Of a stretch of DNA of 64,000 bases, positions 47,206-59,228 are shown in pieces. The notes beneath the pieces were generated by a model. The model had not been told where the DNA came from. It made no database searches and worked only from the letters and a program-made list of their open reading frames with translations. Positions within the stretch are counted from its first letter, which is position 1, and each line of letters starts with the position of its first letter. Source of the DNA: Histoplasma ohiense (Eukaryota; Ascomycota; Eurotiomycetes; Onygenales; Ajellomycetaceae); NCBI GenBank assembly GCA_017607445.1, contig JAEVHH010000002.1, positions 2,223,501 through 2,287,500 of the forward strand. The letters run 5' to 3'. The translations under genes and the position numbers were made by a program.

Positions 47206-47591
47206 ATGGGTCTTTTTGAGAAATTACATGCAAGTACGTGTATCTTTTTTTGTAATATTATTTTATCTTTCCCTATGCACTCCGTGGGGATGTATTTACT
47301 GTGCGCCCTTTTTGCTTGTTCCACCCTTCTGGCATCATCTCTTTTAACATCTCCTTAGAACTAGAGCTCTACCGGCTCGAACAAAGATACGCCAGACGAA
47401 AACACCGCAGCACCCTCACCATGGGCGCCCAATACGTCGATGGCGAATATGTCTACACAAACAATACCGGAAGTGGTTATTCATCAGCCGCAACCTCGAG
47501 CTCAACAGTAGCTAAACACTCAACCGGCACGTCGTGGAGGCCGTCAGGGAACTGGGGCGGATTCGGTTCACAGGATCGTCGGAATCGATGA
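47206..47591 (+). CDS. Small conserved fungal protein of unknown function (86 aa)
   Basis: Two exons: 47206-47233 (MGLFEKLHA plus one base) and 47359-47591, joined through AAA. The joined N-terminal part reads MGLFEKLHAKLELYRLEQRY, then a basic segment (ARRKHRST), YVDGEYVYTN, and a Ser/Thr/Gly-rich tail ending GGFGSQDRRNR. I recall small proteins with this MGLF-KLE-LYRLEQRY opening in many filamentous ascomycetes, but know no function for them. The N-terminal helix is amphipathic and MG could allow N-myristoylation; both are inference. The intron is canonical GTACGT...TTAG. Confidence 0.78.
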
Positions 47592-49038
47592 TGCAAGACA
47601 AATCTTATTAAGCAGAACAATCTTTCACGAAAAACGACAAAGAAAAAAAAAAAAAACCCCATGAATCCCACGTCCTCCGCCTTAATATGTGATATGTACA
47701 GCTGGCGTTTCTATCACTCTTATCTTCGTTTCTGAACCTGGAAAAACTCCAACCTCACAACCCGATAATATATACGGATGACTTGGAATTCTTGCCTCAA
47801 GTCATCTATTTTACATTTCGCGCATCGACTGCTCATGCCAGAATGACAATAGAGATAAAAACGACATAAAATGGTTAGACGTGTTTCTGTTGAGAATGTA
47901 AGCGGAGAGGAGCTATCTGGCTATGGTTCTGTATAACCCTGGGGGAAAAAAATAAAGAACAATTTCCTTATCCGATACGGGTAGTTGTTCTACAGAACAT
48001 TTTTCGCGGTTCAAAGTCTTCATTAAAGACGGGATGGGATGCCTACCTGATTCATCTCACACTGCGGTAAAAATTACTTTGTTGTAATATCGTAATGCTT
48101 TTCAAATGAGAAATGCCAGACAGCCTACCCAATTCTCCGATCTCATATTTCCCCACGTATCATCACCAATACCATGTCTTCTTTCTATTTTTCCCGCCCC
48201 TATTTCCCCTTTTTTTAATATGCAACTATACGATTTGTAACTGGACCTTTCACTTGTGAATATTTAGGTATCTCGTTTTACTGCGTACCTGTACATATAT
48301 ATCTATCCATCGATTTATCCAACAACTCGTCCCTTACCTCTTTAGTTTACTAGATCCCATGGTGTGATTGTTGCGTTTTATTTACTGTATCATTTGCGGG
48401 GAATTTAAGCCCCTTGGAAGTACCAGTTAGATAACCTTCCGCAATCAGAAAAGGGAATGAATAGACGGATAAAAGACGTCCTTGCGTGGGAAATATTTTA
48501 TTGAATTCACACTAGAGATATCGTGTCTGCTGTATATCTCGACCATAGATTTAAATCGGTCCTTCCTGTTTTCTGCTCAACTCACAATGTTGCATTGCGC
48601 GTGCGCCGCCATGTTGCCCATCGATAAAACGCACCATCTAAATCGCCAGGGAGAAGTTTTTTTTATAACCAGGTCTGTTGAAAATGGGGAATATCCATAA
48701 TCTGGCAGTGTATTCGATCTCTAAATTCTAACAAGTACTCTTTTTTTTCTGCCCTGCAAATCGTTATGATGTATGTTAACTGTTTAGTTTAATTCATTAA
48801 GACACACTTCTTATGATCATCGATTAAGCTAATATAACAATGGAAGCTGGGAAATTGTAGCTGGCCAAAGGAAAGGTGACAGACAGAAGAATTGAAGGAA
48901 GGGGAGGGGGGGGGGAGTGTGTGGTGAAACCATGTCATAAATTTCTAGAAATGGGGCAGTCGAAAACAGGAGAGAAACGCATGGTATGTACCCCATAATC
49001 CTTTAGTATAAATCAACAGAACGGTATACTTCCGTATT
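47592..49038. other. Convergent 3' intergenic region between small gene and VAC14
   Basis: No gene seen. AT-rich with several T runs and a G11 run near 48907-48917. The two flanking genes end toward each other. Confidence 0.5.
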
Positions 49039-52000
49039 TCAACGCTTCGACTTCCTCTGCCCGATTCCACTTAATCGCCCTAAATTTCCCAACGCCGATC
49101 TCGACTTAGGCGTCTTTTGCCCTGCAGCAGGGGCACCTTCATTCGCCGCAAACCCTGTTCGTGTTGCATGCCCGCTTCCAAGGCCACTTCCAGTCCCTGC
49201 TCCGATACCTAGGCGATGGGAATCTACATTCCCTTTCTCTTTATTTCCATTTTGATCAGCCGCAGTTGCTGCCGCGACGGCGGCTGCAATTGATGAATGG
49301 GGCATACCATTTGCATCTGGGTCAACTTGTCGTGACGTTGATCGCCCGGATCGTCTGGACTTCTCCTGCACACGTTTGAATTTCTCGAGCAAATCACCCC
49401 ACCGGATATCTTCGCGCGATTTTAGTCTCCCTCCTGGCCTTTCGTAGGATGAAGCAATGCTTGGAGTATTTGAAGTGATGCTAGACAATATGAAAATGGA
49501 CGTGAGTACCAAAACTGGATGGAACGGGGTGGAATAGTACGGATCCTACTATATACATACCCTCGGGCAGCTGGCTGTAGTAAGCCAATGTTGCTCACGC
49601 TGTTAAGGCGGTTCTTGAGTGCAGCAAATGCAGAGCTTTGGGGAAGTAGCATAAGAACGCCATAAAGACATTTGTATAAATAAGGATACTTCTCTGGTTC
49701 TAAAAGCTGGAGACGGAGATCTACAGAAAACAAATCAGTTAGAGTGTGGACTTCTTCATGAATGAACTTATACCGAAGTACTAACAGGTGAAAACTGGAG
49801 ATTCAAGTAATTGAACAAGTTTGTCGATTTGGATCAGCATATTGACTGTCATCTCCAACTCCGCGCTACGTGAAGCTGATCAGCTTCCATGACAATAGCA
49901 TATGGGCTAGGTGAGACTTACAAGATTTGCAAAAGATTATACGCCTGTTCGTACGCTTGAGCGAGCAAACATAGGGAGAAGGTAGCAACGGCATTGTGAC
50001 ACCATGATCTAAATAATGCCACAAAGAACATTTGACCATCCTAAGAACACGTTAACGAAAAACATGGAAATCCCTTGGGAAACACTACATGCCCTGGATT
50101 CAGGATTCCTTAATCTCTTCCTCATATCAGCCAGTTCTGGAGCGGTAATAAGATTGTTATTAAGATTCTGCACCATGATGCTAGCAAATTCAATGTCCTA
50201 TATACACAAGCAGTTAGTTCATATTCACTAGAGCCCAAAATTTAAGTTTGATGATATAACCTACTTCTTCCTTTTCAAGACAATCTGCCAGCGTTCGGTA
50301 GATACGTTCTGGGCTTAGGTTAACGCAGAGTTGTCTGATGATAAGGTTGCCGCGGATTTCAAGAAGTTTTCGATCGGTAGAAAACAGTTGAAGCAGATTC
50401 ACCATGAATGAAGTGAAATAGCCATCATCAGTATTTCTTGAAATTTGAGAGAGTAGTTGCAGATCTCGCGTAACAACGGCTTCCGAAGGGTCAGATAGCG
50501 TCTTTAACAAAGCTGGAAACGTCCCGTCGTGGAAGGCCAGAACCTTCCGAGGCGCTTTTCTGTGAAGCATAATTAGCCAAGCTAAAGAGGCAACCCTCGT
50601 TTCCTCGTTTTCATTGAGGAACTGGAGGGTTAAGGCGCTAACCGCAGCCGCATAATCTAGATCGGGTGAAGGTATCGGTGTTACATCTGAGCTGCTTCGT
50701 GAGGTTAAATCAGTCGTTGATGCAGGACGAGATGGGTGTAGTTTTTTGGCATTGACTTCGTTAGGCGCAGACAAGTCAGACTGTGTACCTGTAGGAGTTG
50801 ATGATCTTCGACCATCTGTCTCCTTAACCGGCCCGGTAGGTACCCTTGACGGTTGAGCTGGCCGGGGATCATCAAAAGCAATATCATCGGTGAGGGAAAC
50901 AATATACTGCATGAGTGACGTATTTACCCGATTCGCAGCCTCACGAACCTGGTTCGAACCGCTCGAAAGGGCAGGTAGTACTTGCGAAAGTAGGCGAGGA
51001 ACAAACTGAAGGATGTCTTCTGGGCTTATTTCAAAAAAGCTATCAATCCATCGGAGGGCCGTCAGCTGGATTTCTTCCTCTGTAATCTTGTTAGCAAATG
51101 GTAGGCAAAACGAATATCTCACATCAGATTAAAGGAATCCTACCAAACGCAGTGTCCACAAAGCCAAGTAGAATTTCCAAAATTTTGGGATGATCTACAT
51201 GGACATCCTGTCCGGGAACATAATCCCCATATACATGAACATCTCCGTCATTGGCAGGGCCAGAATCAGAATCCGCAATAGCATTGTCGCTAACATCTTT
51301 GACATCGCTCGAGCCGGAGCAAACACTCATACTATCGCTAGTAGCAGACGGCTTGGGATCCCCGCTTTCCGGATCACGGCGGGCGTATGCGATCCCTTTT
51401 TTTATCCGAGCAATCTTCTTGATCTCACTAAGGAATGTCTCCAGAGCACCCTGGGTTATTGTATGAACATCTCTATTGGGGTCGCTAAGGAACCTGAACA
51501 ACCCTTCCAGGAATGCGGGTAAGTAATACACCAGCTCCAAATCGGGTATGGTATCCAATAGACTCAGCCATGAGACTAGGAAGGTACGAGTGAAAGGGTT
51601 GATGACATGTATACGTTGTTTGAGGAGGGGAATAAAATTCGCAAGAGAGAATGCTGTTGGCACCTCGGAAACTGCTTCTGATTCATTAACACCATCAACC
51701 TCAGAATCAACTTCAACTTTCTTGGGTGCTTGCAAAACGGAAACGTATGAAGCTGCTGATTCAGAAACTATATCCTTCACTAGTCGATCGAGGAGGTCTG
51801 CGCCGTTTTTCACTGACAGCTCTGAATCGGAAGCGAGCTAGAAGGCAAGGCGAAAATTAGCATAGTACGTTTTTAAACATCAATTCCCCATCTCAGGCTT
51901 ACTTTGCACAAAGCATCGAAAATATCATTGAAAAAGAGTAGCAGTTCCCCCTTAGCCACTTTCGCGATGTTATACATGCTCTCGCAGGCGTAATATCTAA

Positions 52001-52472
52001 CTCGAGCATCCTGGTCTGTGAAGCAAGCGAGGACTGGAGGGACAATCTCGTAGAGGTACGGCGCAACTTCATCCTACATGTATAACATTGAGTTTTCCAT
52101 GAGATTTTACACAACTCAGCTGGACGGGTATCCGCACAACTCACAGTTCCAAGCGCAATCGAGGCGGCTGCAAGGCCAATCAATCCCCCATTTCTTGTGT
52201 GAGGTTGATGGACAGCATATGCATATTCATGACAAAGCTGGTCGACGATGGTTTTTATCTTGGTATGTTCGGCTTTCGCAAGGGCATCGCGGATAATTCT
52301 TTCGAGCCTATTATTCCCATATAAACTCGTGGATTAGCGGTTGCTTTCCACTCAAATGTAGCTATGTAGATTTAACTTGGGGATGGGACTCATTGAGCAC
52401 TCACTCCAAAGCACCTTGTTTCCGCTTATCGTATAGCTTGTCGCTTAGAAGTCTCTGAACTGACGGGTCCAT
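49039..52472 (-). CDS. VAC14: Vac14, scaffold of the PtdIns(3,5)P2 synthesis complex
   Basis: Multi-exon minus-strand gene starting ATG at 52472 (MDPSVQRLLSDKLYDKRKQG). The first exons carry HEAT repeats with NGGLIGLAAASIALGT and VPPVLACFTDQDARVRYYACESMYNI. Next come FLVSWLSLLDTIPDLELVYYLPAFL and FLSDPNRDVHTITQGALETFL. A disordered acidic/Ser segment follows, then the Vac14 Fig4-binding domain (FLNENEETRVASLAWLIMLH, LLKTLSDPSEAVVTRDLQLL, LRLQLLEPEKYPYLYKCLYG, LLMLLPQSSAFAALKNRL-like). The tail is basic and disordered (SGIGQRKSKR). Vac14 brings together the kinase Fab1 and phosphatase Fig4 on the vacuole membrane. Length is near 880 residues, normal for the family. Confidence 0.93.
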
Positions 52473-53094
52473 ATCGCTATCACAGTCAGCAAGACAGGTT
52501 CAGCGGGAGGAAGCTTTTAGGCTTGGGCGACAATCATGTCGTTCGGTGAGCGCCTAGACAAGGGCCAAGCTAGATATGTGAGTTATGACTGCCGGAATAG
52601 GTCAAAGAGCCACCGGCTCCTCTCGTGTCATGATTACAATATTACCAAATAAACAATGAAACGTTCTTCTGAGAGGATACAAATTCTGTCCAGATGGTCA
52701 AGCCGACTGATCTATTTGGTGACGTACAGTACGGAGTACATTGGAGAGCTCCGACACCAAACCCTAAGCAGTTGGCAGTCTTGGCGCCGGTGGATGCCAA
52801 TGTTAGGCCACTGGGGCGAAAGAGCTCAATCACCACCAGCGCCATGCTGGTAACGAGGGGACGAATCACCCAATCCAATCCCTCCAACACATTCGATCCG
52901 TTCGGACTATGCTCACATGACCAGTCATTCTATTATGCTACCAATATCGACGTGGTATGATTGAAGGTACGCGTATATATATAATCTAAGGCGGTTGTAG
53001 TATATCATTTGAAAGAAAATGTGCAGCAGCAATGATAATCTCAAGTTCAAACTCGCTGAAAAAGAAAAATGAGCAAAAAAAACCACACCTATAT
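52473..53094. other. Intergenic between VAC14 5' end and RAD54 3' end
   Basis: No gene seen. Holds a TACGGAGTA motif at 52730. Promoter of VAC14 on its left, 3' UTR of RAD54 on its right. Confidence 0.5.
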
Positions 53095-55738
53095 TCAATG
53101 ACTGATATACTGGAATACCGCTGTCACATCCCGCTCAAATGCTTCTTGTCTCAAGAGCAGGTCCTGGATTTTACCCAAAAGGCCATTCTCCCCGTCATTG
53201 ACAAAATGATTCCATGAGCTTGTGTCTCCGTACAGCATGGCCGGCGCTTTGATGTGCTGCGTGCCGTCGGGCCGGCACCTTTTGCACTTGAAGGTGTCAT
53301 GAGTGTCGCTGCGGGTCTCCGGCTTGAACTGAAATAGCTCTCGCAGTGAATCCAGACTGAAATGACGTTCGACATCCTCGGCAGAGTCGACGACACATGA
53401 AGACAGCGATTGCTTGTGTGACTGCCTCTGGAATATCTTCTCCTCTATGGTACCCGTTGCAATGAAGCGGTAGACGAAGCAGTCTTTCTTTTGACCGTCA
53501 CGCCACACTCGAGCGAGGGCTTGCTGGTCTGCTGCTGGGTTCCAGTCCGGATCAAATAAAACTAGGCGATTGGCACCGATTAAGTTGATACCACAGCCGC
53601 CTGCTTTACTGCTAAGCAAAAAGACAAACTCTTCCCCGTTAGGATCATTGAATTTGTCCACCAATTTCTGTCGTTTGGTGACATTCATCGTACCATCCAA
53701 TCGTAAACAACCGTATTGACGAGTTCGGCAAAGCCGTTCAAAAAGATCAAGAGTTTGGGTGTAATTGCTAATCAAAACAATCTTGTCATTGGTGTCCTGT
53801 CGAATACGAGCAAGCATGCGATCCAAGACCATCATTTTACCTGAATACCAAGATCTCACATCGCGATCCCGCCCCCGAGACTCCAGGGGAACATAATCAT
53901 CCGGGAGAATCTGCTCGCTCCCAGGAAGATCTGCACCCAGATTGAGCAGGTCTGGATGGTTGCAAAGCTTTTTCAAAATCCCAATCGCTTTCAAGGGCTG
54001 GCTTCCCTTACCCCGGAGCAAACTTTTGATATCAGGACTCTGAATGAAATGATTATACAAATCAGTTTGAAACGGAGCCAACTGACAAAACACCACATGC
54101 TCGTATTTCACAGGAAGGTACTTAGAAAGGATATCGTTGGTTCGGCGAATAATGAACTTGTTGACAACGTTCAAAAGTTCGGTTACACACTCGTCACCCT
54201 TCTTCCTGTCCTCATCCGAGCCATCAGCGTCTCGACCACGGAGGATTGGCATCTCGTATTTTTTATGAAATTCGTTCCGAGTCCCTAGAATGTTCGGATT
54301 GGCGAAATTCAAAAGCGAGAAATATTCGGATAAGTCATTCTGGATTGGGGTTCCAGAAAGGATGACTCGACGGTCGACGTTTAAACTATTCAATGCAGTA
54401 AAAGTTTGACTGTCTCCGTTTTTAAGTCGGTGGCCTTCATCGCATAGTAGTAATCCGATCGGCGTGTCCTTAAGTTCATCGACATAAAGCCTCAACGTTT
54501 CATATGACACGATCAGAACCGGTCTGACAATGGACCGCCCTGAAGATACTGCCCACTGTCGGAGTTGAGATGTGAGCTCAACTTTGGAAGCTTTTCCGTC
54601 AACAACAAAGGGAGTTACTGCGCCCTCACCCAACCATTTGACTACAAATGCCATCAGCATTAGAAACGTTGTTTGCAGAATCTATCCCAACATACCAAAT
54701 TCGTTTGCCCAGTTCTTTACCAGAGTCGACGGACAAGCGATTATGCACTTCTGGATGGTTGTTTTGCCCGCCTCTGGAGACTGTTTAAGGAGCGTCCAGA
54801 GCAGAGTAATACATTGGAGCTGAAAGTAAAGATATTTAGCACCATGCGACCAGCGGCTAAATTCATTTGACCCTACCGTTTTGCCCAAACCCATCTCATC
54901 TGCCATAATGCAACCATTAGCCTTGGGATCGATCATACCGGTCGTGCAACGATATAGAAACTAAAATTACCAGATATCAGCGTAAAATCTTAATCAACAT
55001 GAGACAAGAACTTTTGACCACCATACCTTCACTCCTTCCACTTGATGGGGACGCAACACCTTGGCGAGTTTCGGATCTATAACCACCGGGACTTTCGGAC
55101 GACCGTCAACCTTTTTCTTAATTCCAAGAATATCTGCCAAACTCTTATGCACAAGCGGTGCATCCAACTTGGGGGTGTCATTTTTCTCCCTTTCCTCTCC
55201 TTTCCCATTCCCATCATTGGCATCATTAGGATTTACTGGCTTATCATCAATCGTAGGGTCATAAAGTACAATCGCAAATTCTCCGCTGGGATCATGTAGT
55301 GGTTTGACGACAAATGTAGTGCCACTCCGCATCCCAAGGATGGGAGCCGGTCGATTTGGATTATAAGCGCCAGAATTTTTGTTTATTAGAGGGATAGAAA
55401 ATCGCTGCTTGAAAACCTGCTCTTTATCCCTTACTTTGAATGCAGGGAACCTATTTGCATCGCGATTTGCGAGGGCAAGCCGATCTTCGTTGGTCCATGG
55501 CTTCTCCCCATCCTCTTTGTTGCCGTCTGCTCCGGCATAGTTAACTTTCCGTCTTTTTCTGGCGGGTTTATCGGACGCCCGCGTATGCAGCGCTGATCCA
55601 GGACATTTGAACGGTTTGCTGAGCCCGTCAACTGATGGCTTTGGTGCAACGGCTCCCGGACTCTTTGGACGGGGACGATGCCTGGTGAGATATTAGCTGG
55701 CAGGTCATTTAAACATTCAGCTAGGCGGGAAGATACAT
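53095..55738 (-). CDS. RAD54: DNA repair/recombination ATPase Rad54 (Swi2/Snf2)
   Basis: Minus-strand gene with several exons. The N terminus is basic (HRPRPKSPG, KPARKRRKVNYAG). Then come KVLRPHQVEGVKF, helicase motif I ADEMGLGKT, motif Ia CIIACPSTLVKNW, motif II CDEGHRLKN, motif III LSGTPIQND and, in the C-terminal lobe, LISNYTQTLDLF, GCLRLDGTM, motif V LLSSKAGGCGINLIGANRL and motif VI QALARVWRDGQKK. A C-terminal zinc-binding pair (CKRCRPDGTQH) is normal for Rad54. Rad54 is the dsDNA translocase that works with Rad51 in homologous recombination. The start seems to be split: AT at 55738-55737 joins G at 55681 across a 55-base intron (GTATCT...ACCAG), giving M-HRPRPKSPG, with an in-frame TGA just upstream. 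The gene is divergent from the carrier at 56026. Confidence 0.95.
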
Positions 55739-56025
55739 TAGACTAAATCACTTCTACGATGAAGTGAATAAGGTAGAAAGACGCTGTCGACGAGGAATCT
55801 CTGAGCCAAAAACGAATCCTCAACAGCTCGTCGAACGGTCTCAATTGAACGCGTCAAGGTGTGATTCAACGCGTTAGCTTGCCAAGCCTCACCAAATGAC
55901 CGCGAGATCACATGATGTCCGTAACCCCACCATCAATTCCAAGGTTGTTTCTTGTCTCAGCTGCTCGATAAGAATATCATGGGAGCAGTTATCTCGAGGG
56001 TCTCGAGGTTCACGGCTCTAATCCC
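55739..56025. promoter_or_regulatory. Divergent promoter region of RAD54 and mitochondrial carrier gene
   Basis: Under 300 bases separate the two starts. No specific sites were resolved. Confidence 0.45.
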
Positions 56026-57201
56026 ATGTCCAATGACTTCTGGGCTGGCTACCTCAGCGGAGCCATTGGCATTGTAATCGGAAATCCCCTAGACCTATTG
56101 AAAACCCGTCTTCAGGCGGGGCAAGCGGCCACCGGATCATTGCGATCTTCCCAGGGGTTCAGGAGTCATTTTGACACTGTGGGGTCTCTTGTCCGAGGTC
56201 AGTTATGGCATACCATGAGGTCGTGTTATTGCAATTGATTGAAAAGTAACGAGAAGGATATGGGTCGGCTAACCTCAATTGCTATTGAACAGGCGCAACA
56301 GCACCGATAGTTGGATATGGCGCCCTCAATGCGATTCTATTCGTTGCCTATAACCGGACCTTGACGGGTATAGCCTCGCAACCCGTATCTGACACGACTA
56401 ACCCTGTAGGCGTCCCGATATATCAGATATGGGTTGCGGGTGCTGTTGGTGGGCTTGCCAGCTGGGTCATATCATCGCCAACTGAGTTGGTAAAGTGCCG
56501 AGCGCAGCTTGCTACTCACCAATCAATATCCTCATGGACGGTGACGAAAGATATTTGGAAAAGTCGGGGGTTTAGAGGACTATACTATGGAGGGGGAGTT
56601 ACGAGTATCCGAGATTCGGTGGGATATGGGTTCTAGTACGAACAATAATAATTTGGCTACCCTATTTTGCCTCTACTCACTCCTTTCATGTCTGCCCCTG
56701 TATATACGCACTCGGTGTCTAACGCTGTGTACTCCGTTCAAAAATAACAGTTTCTGGTCTTACGAACTATGCAAGCGTCTCATGACAACTGCCGACGAAA
56801 GTTCTGAACAAGCGGCCGCCAAAATCCTTATATGCGGTGGAATCGCTGGAATTATCACCTGGGTTTCTATTTTCCCGCTAGACGTTATCAAGACACGGCT
56901 GCAGGTGCAGGGCTTGCCAGGCTCTCTTGCTTCCGGCTCTTTGGCCGAGAGGCAAACGCTTCTTCGACCTTCCGGGATCGATGGACGTACACTAGGTACT
57001 CTGGCAGTCGCGAAGGAGGCATATCGGACCGAGGGTTTCCGGTTATTCTACCGTGGCTTAGGCGTGTGTAGCTTGAGAGCATTTATTGTAAATGCTGTGC
57101 AGGTATGTAACTTGGTAGGTTCGCATAGACATATGATATGATGGACTGACAATTTCTCAAAGTGGGCGACGTACGAATGGACGATGAAATTCCTCAAGTA
57201 A
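56026..57201 (+). CDS. Mitochondrial carrier family (SLC25) protein
   Basis: Four exons (56026-56197, 56293-56635, 56751-57102, 57163-57201) join in frame to 301 residues. Three carrier repeats are seen, each with the Px(D/E)xx(K/R) signature: NPLDLLKTR, SPTELVKCR and FPLDVIKTR. Partner glycine motifs are FRGLYYGGG and FRLFYRGLG. The length is standard. Six membrane helices in the inner membrane are expected. Substrate is not clear from the signatures; the sequence is nearer the carnitine/amino-acid-like carriers than the ADP/ATP ones, but that is a weak inference. A methionine frame at 55979 is out of frame with the body, so 56026 is the start. Confidence 0.93.
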
Positions 57202-57503
57202 ACTGGCAATGCAACGTTGATGGAATAATTAGGAAAAATGGACCTTCCCATAAGGAATTGATGCCATGTACAGTACATATATATATATAATTTGCATATG
57301 TATCCACACGTTTGATGAATTGCATTCTTCGTAGGCCTGTAGAAAAGGAGAATTTATTCGAGATAAGCGAACTCTTCCTCTAAGGGCCACGCCAATAAGA
57401 GGCTGGCTCTGGCGTTCGGGAAAAAAAAAAAAAAAAAAAATTCATCTCACGTGTTCAAGCTCGTCATCGCATCATCAATCATCATAATAGAAAATATGTA
57501 ATT
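57202..57503. other. Convergent 3' intergenic region between carrier gene and BUD20
   Basis: Contains an A20 run at 57421-57440 and a TA run near 57279. No gene seen. Confidence 0.5.
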
Positions 57504-58051
57504 TCACTCAATCATCTCCGATTCCACAATGTCCATCGCCTGCACAGCTCGAGTTCCGTTATCCGTGCCCAACCCAATAGCAGCTTCCGCCATCTTTTGC
57601 GAATGTGGTTCTTCCTTTAGGATGCGGAGCCTGTTTTATATTCACCGCTTCAGTCAGTGATGCTTTGCCTGTCTCGAAAGAGAAAAAGAGAAGAAAGAAT
57701 AGAGAGGGAAAATATTGAAAGGGCGCGCACCTCCGCTTATGATTCTTCCCCCGTCGATGAGCCACAAGATTATAATCACTCTCGAACCATTTCGCACACT
57801 CGACACAATAATGTCTGCCTAGGCCAGGTAGGTCCTCCGAAGCCTTGGTCTTTTGGTACTGGGAAAGATGTTTGGAGGAGTTTAAGTCCGCTCGAACTTG
57901 GTCATAGTCTCTGTACAAAAAGCGGGAGGTGAATTTTTGTTTCTTTTGATATATTTATTTTTGATTCATTTATTATCTTTTCCCCCATTGTGGGGATAAC
58001 AAGAACTTACCTCGTCCGTCGTTTTGTTTTTATTCTTTTGGTGGCACCCAT
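57504..58051 (-). CDS. BUD20: Bud20/ZNF593-type C2H2 zinc finger, pre-60S shuttling factor
   Basis: Three minus-strand exons (58051-58011, 57910-57731, 57630-57504) join in frame to 115 residues. The N terminus MGATKRIKTKRRTR is the conserved basic start of Bud20. Then come LPGLGRHYCVECAKWFESDY with the two Cys, HRRGKNH with the two His, and LKEEPHSQKMAEAAIG. It ends EMIE before TGA at 57504-57506. In yeast Bud20 rides on pre-60S particles and aids their nuclear export. The exons are small. Reading straight past the second donor gives a wrong low-complexity tail. Confidence 0.92.
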
Positions 58052-59228
58052 TGTCGTGAGGGTCGAAGTTTTTTTTCGGAGTTTGATGTGAAATATACGC
58101 TGTTAAACCTGCTCTCCATCTTCTACGGAGTACCATGATCAGAAATATTTCCAATTTTGGGTCGGAACGCTAAAATATTATTCCAGAGTCAAAGTAAAAA
58201 CCACGTGATATACGAGGCTGAATGGTAACCTGATTCAATCCGTATTAACTGCAAAGAATAAACTTGGCTGCTGTCTATATGAATCAAGGAAATATTATAA
58301 ATATGCATTTTCAGCTATTCTTGATGGTTGCAGAGCGAACGAAATCCAGCTATCAGCACTGTGGAAGCCTGCTGTCATTTCATGCGGAATGTGACGATCA
58401 ATGACGTTTTGGCTGGCCTCGGCACTGTCATCCCCCCTCCAACCCAAAATTACCGACCAGGACGCTTCCCTGTCATTTAGGTAAATTATTAGTTAGTAGT
58501 AGAGCTGCTGGGTAACTTCTCTCCCTTTGCTCAAGGTTACAGTGACACTGTTTCTGCCATTCTCGTCTTATTATGAACGGGGTAATTAGTCCTGTTCAGT
58601 GAAGAAATAAAAAGCCCGATCACAGGGAGGTGGGACACGGCAAAACAACGGTTGGTATTGGATGGTGTCGGACGGGAGGAAACTGGCAATCCAGCCACTC
58701 ACAGAGCTGGGATTTGCATTGCTGGTCTGCAGGCCAACAAAATTTTTCGCTTGCTGGCGGCTCCACAAAATCAGCAATTCCAAGGTTGCTGCCGCGAACA
58801 ACCACATGCGGGCGGCGGCCGTGGTTACTGTATTGCTGTGTTTTAATTTCAGCCAGACGGCGGCGGGACACACCCGAGCTTGCCGAGGATTCTGTGTTGA
58901 CTGGGCATATTTTGGTTAGCTGGGGGTAATAATACAGGGTCGCTGTAATTGTAAAACAACGTAATCTTTTCGGACCTATAATGAAACTAGTTCTATTTTG
59001 GCAACCGAACAACACCCTGGGGTTCCTTCATCTTGCTTCTGATTCCCGTTTGTCTCATCTTCCTCCGTCTTCTTCCTCCTCCTCCTCCATTATCTTTCTC
59101 AACCCTCAATTTCCTCTCCTCTCTTCTCTCTCACGGCCGCTGTCGAGCTAATCTGCTTTGCCTCGACATTGGATGAGCCTCGCCGTTTAGCTCCATAGCT
59201 CAGTGTGCTTACACAGCAAGCTGCCACC
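58052..59228. promoter_or_regulatory. Divergent intergenic region, BUD20 and ACO1 promoters
   Basis: No gene is supportable. A TACGGAGTA motif lies at 58124. A CT-rich tract at about 59050-59130, just before ACO1, is typical of strongly expressed fungal genes. Confidence 0.5.

Noticed and set aside
58586..59015. Overlapping frames on both strands between BUD20 and ACO1
   Set aside because: Several equal-length frames on both strands in a promoter region, none with a domain.
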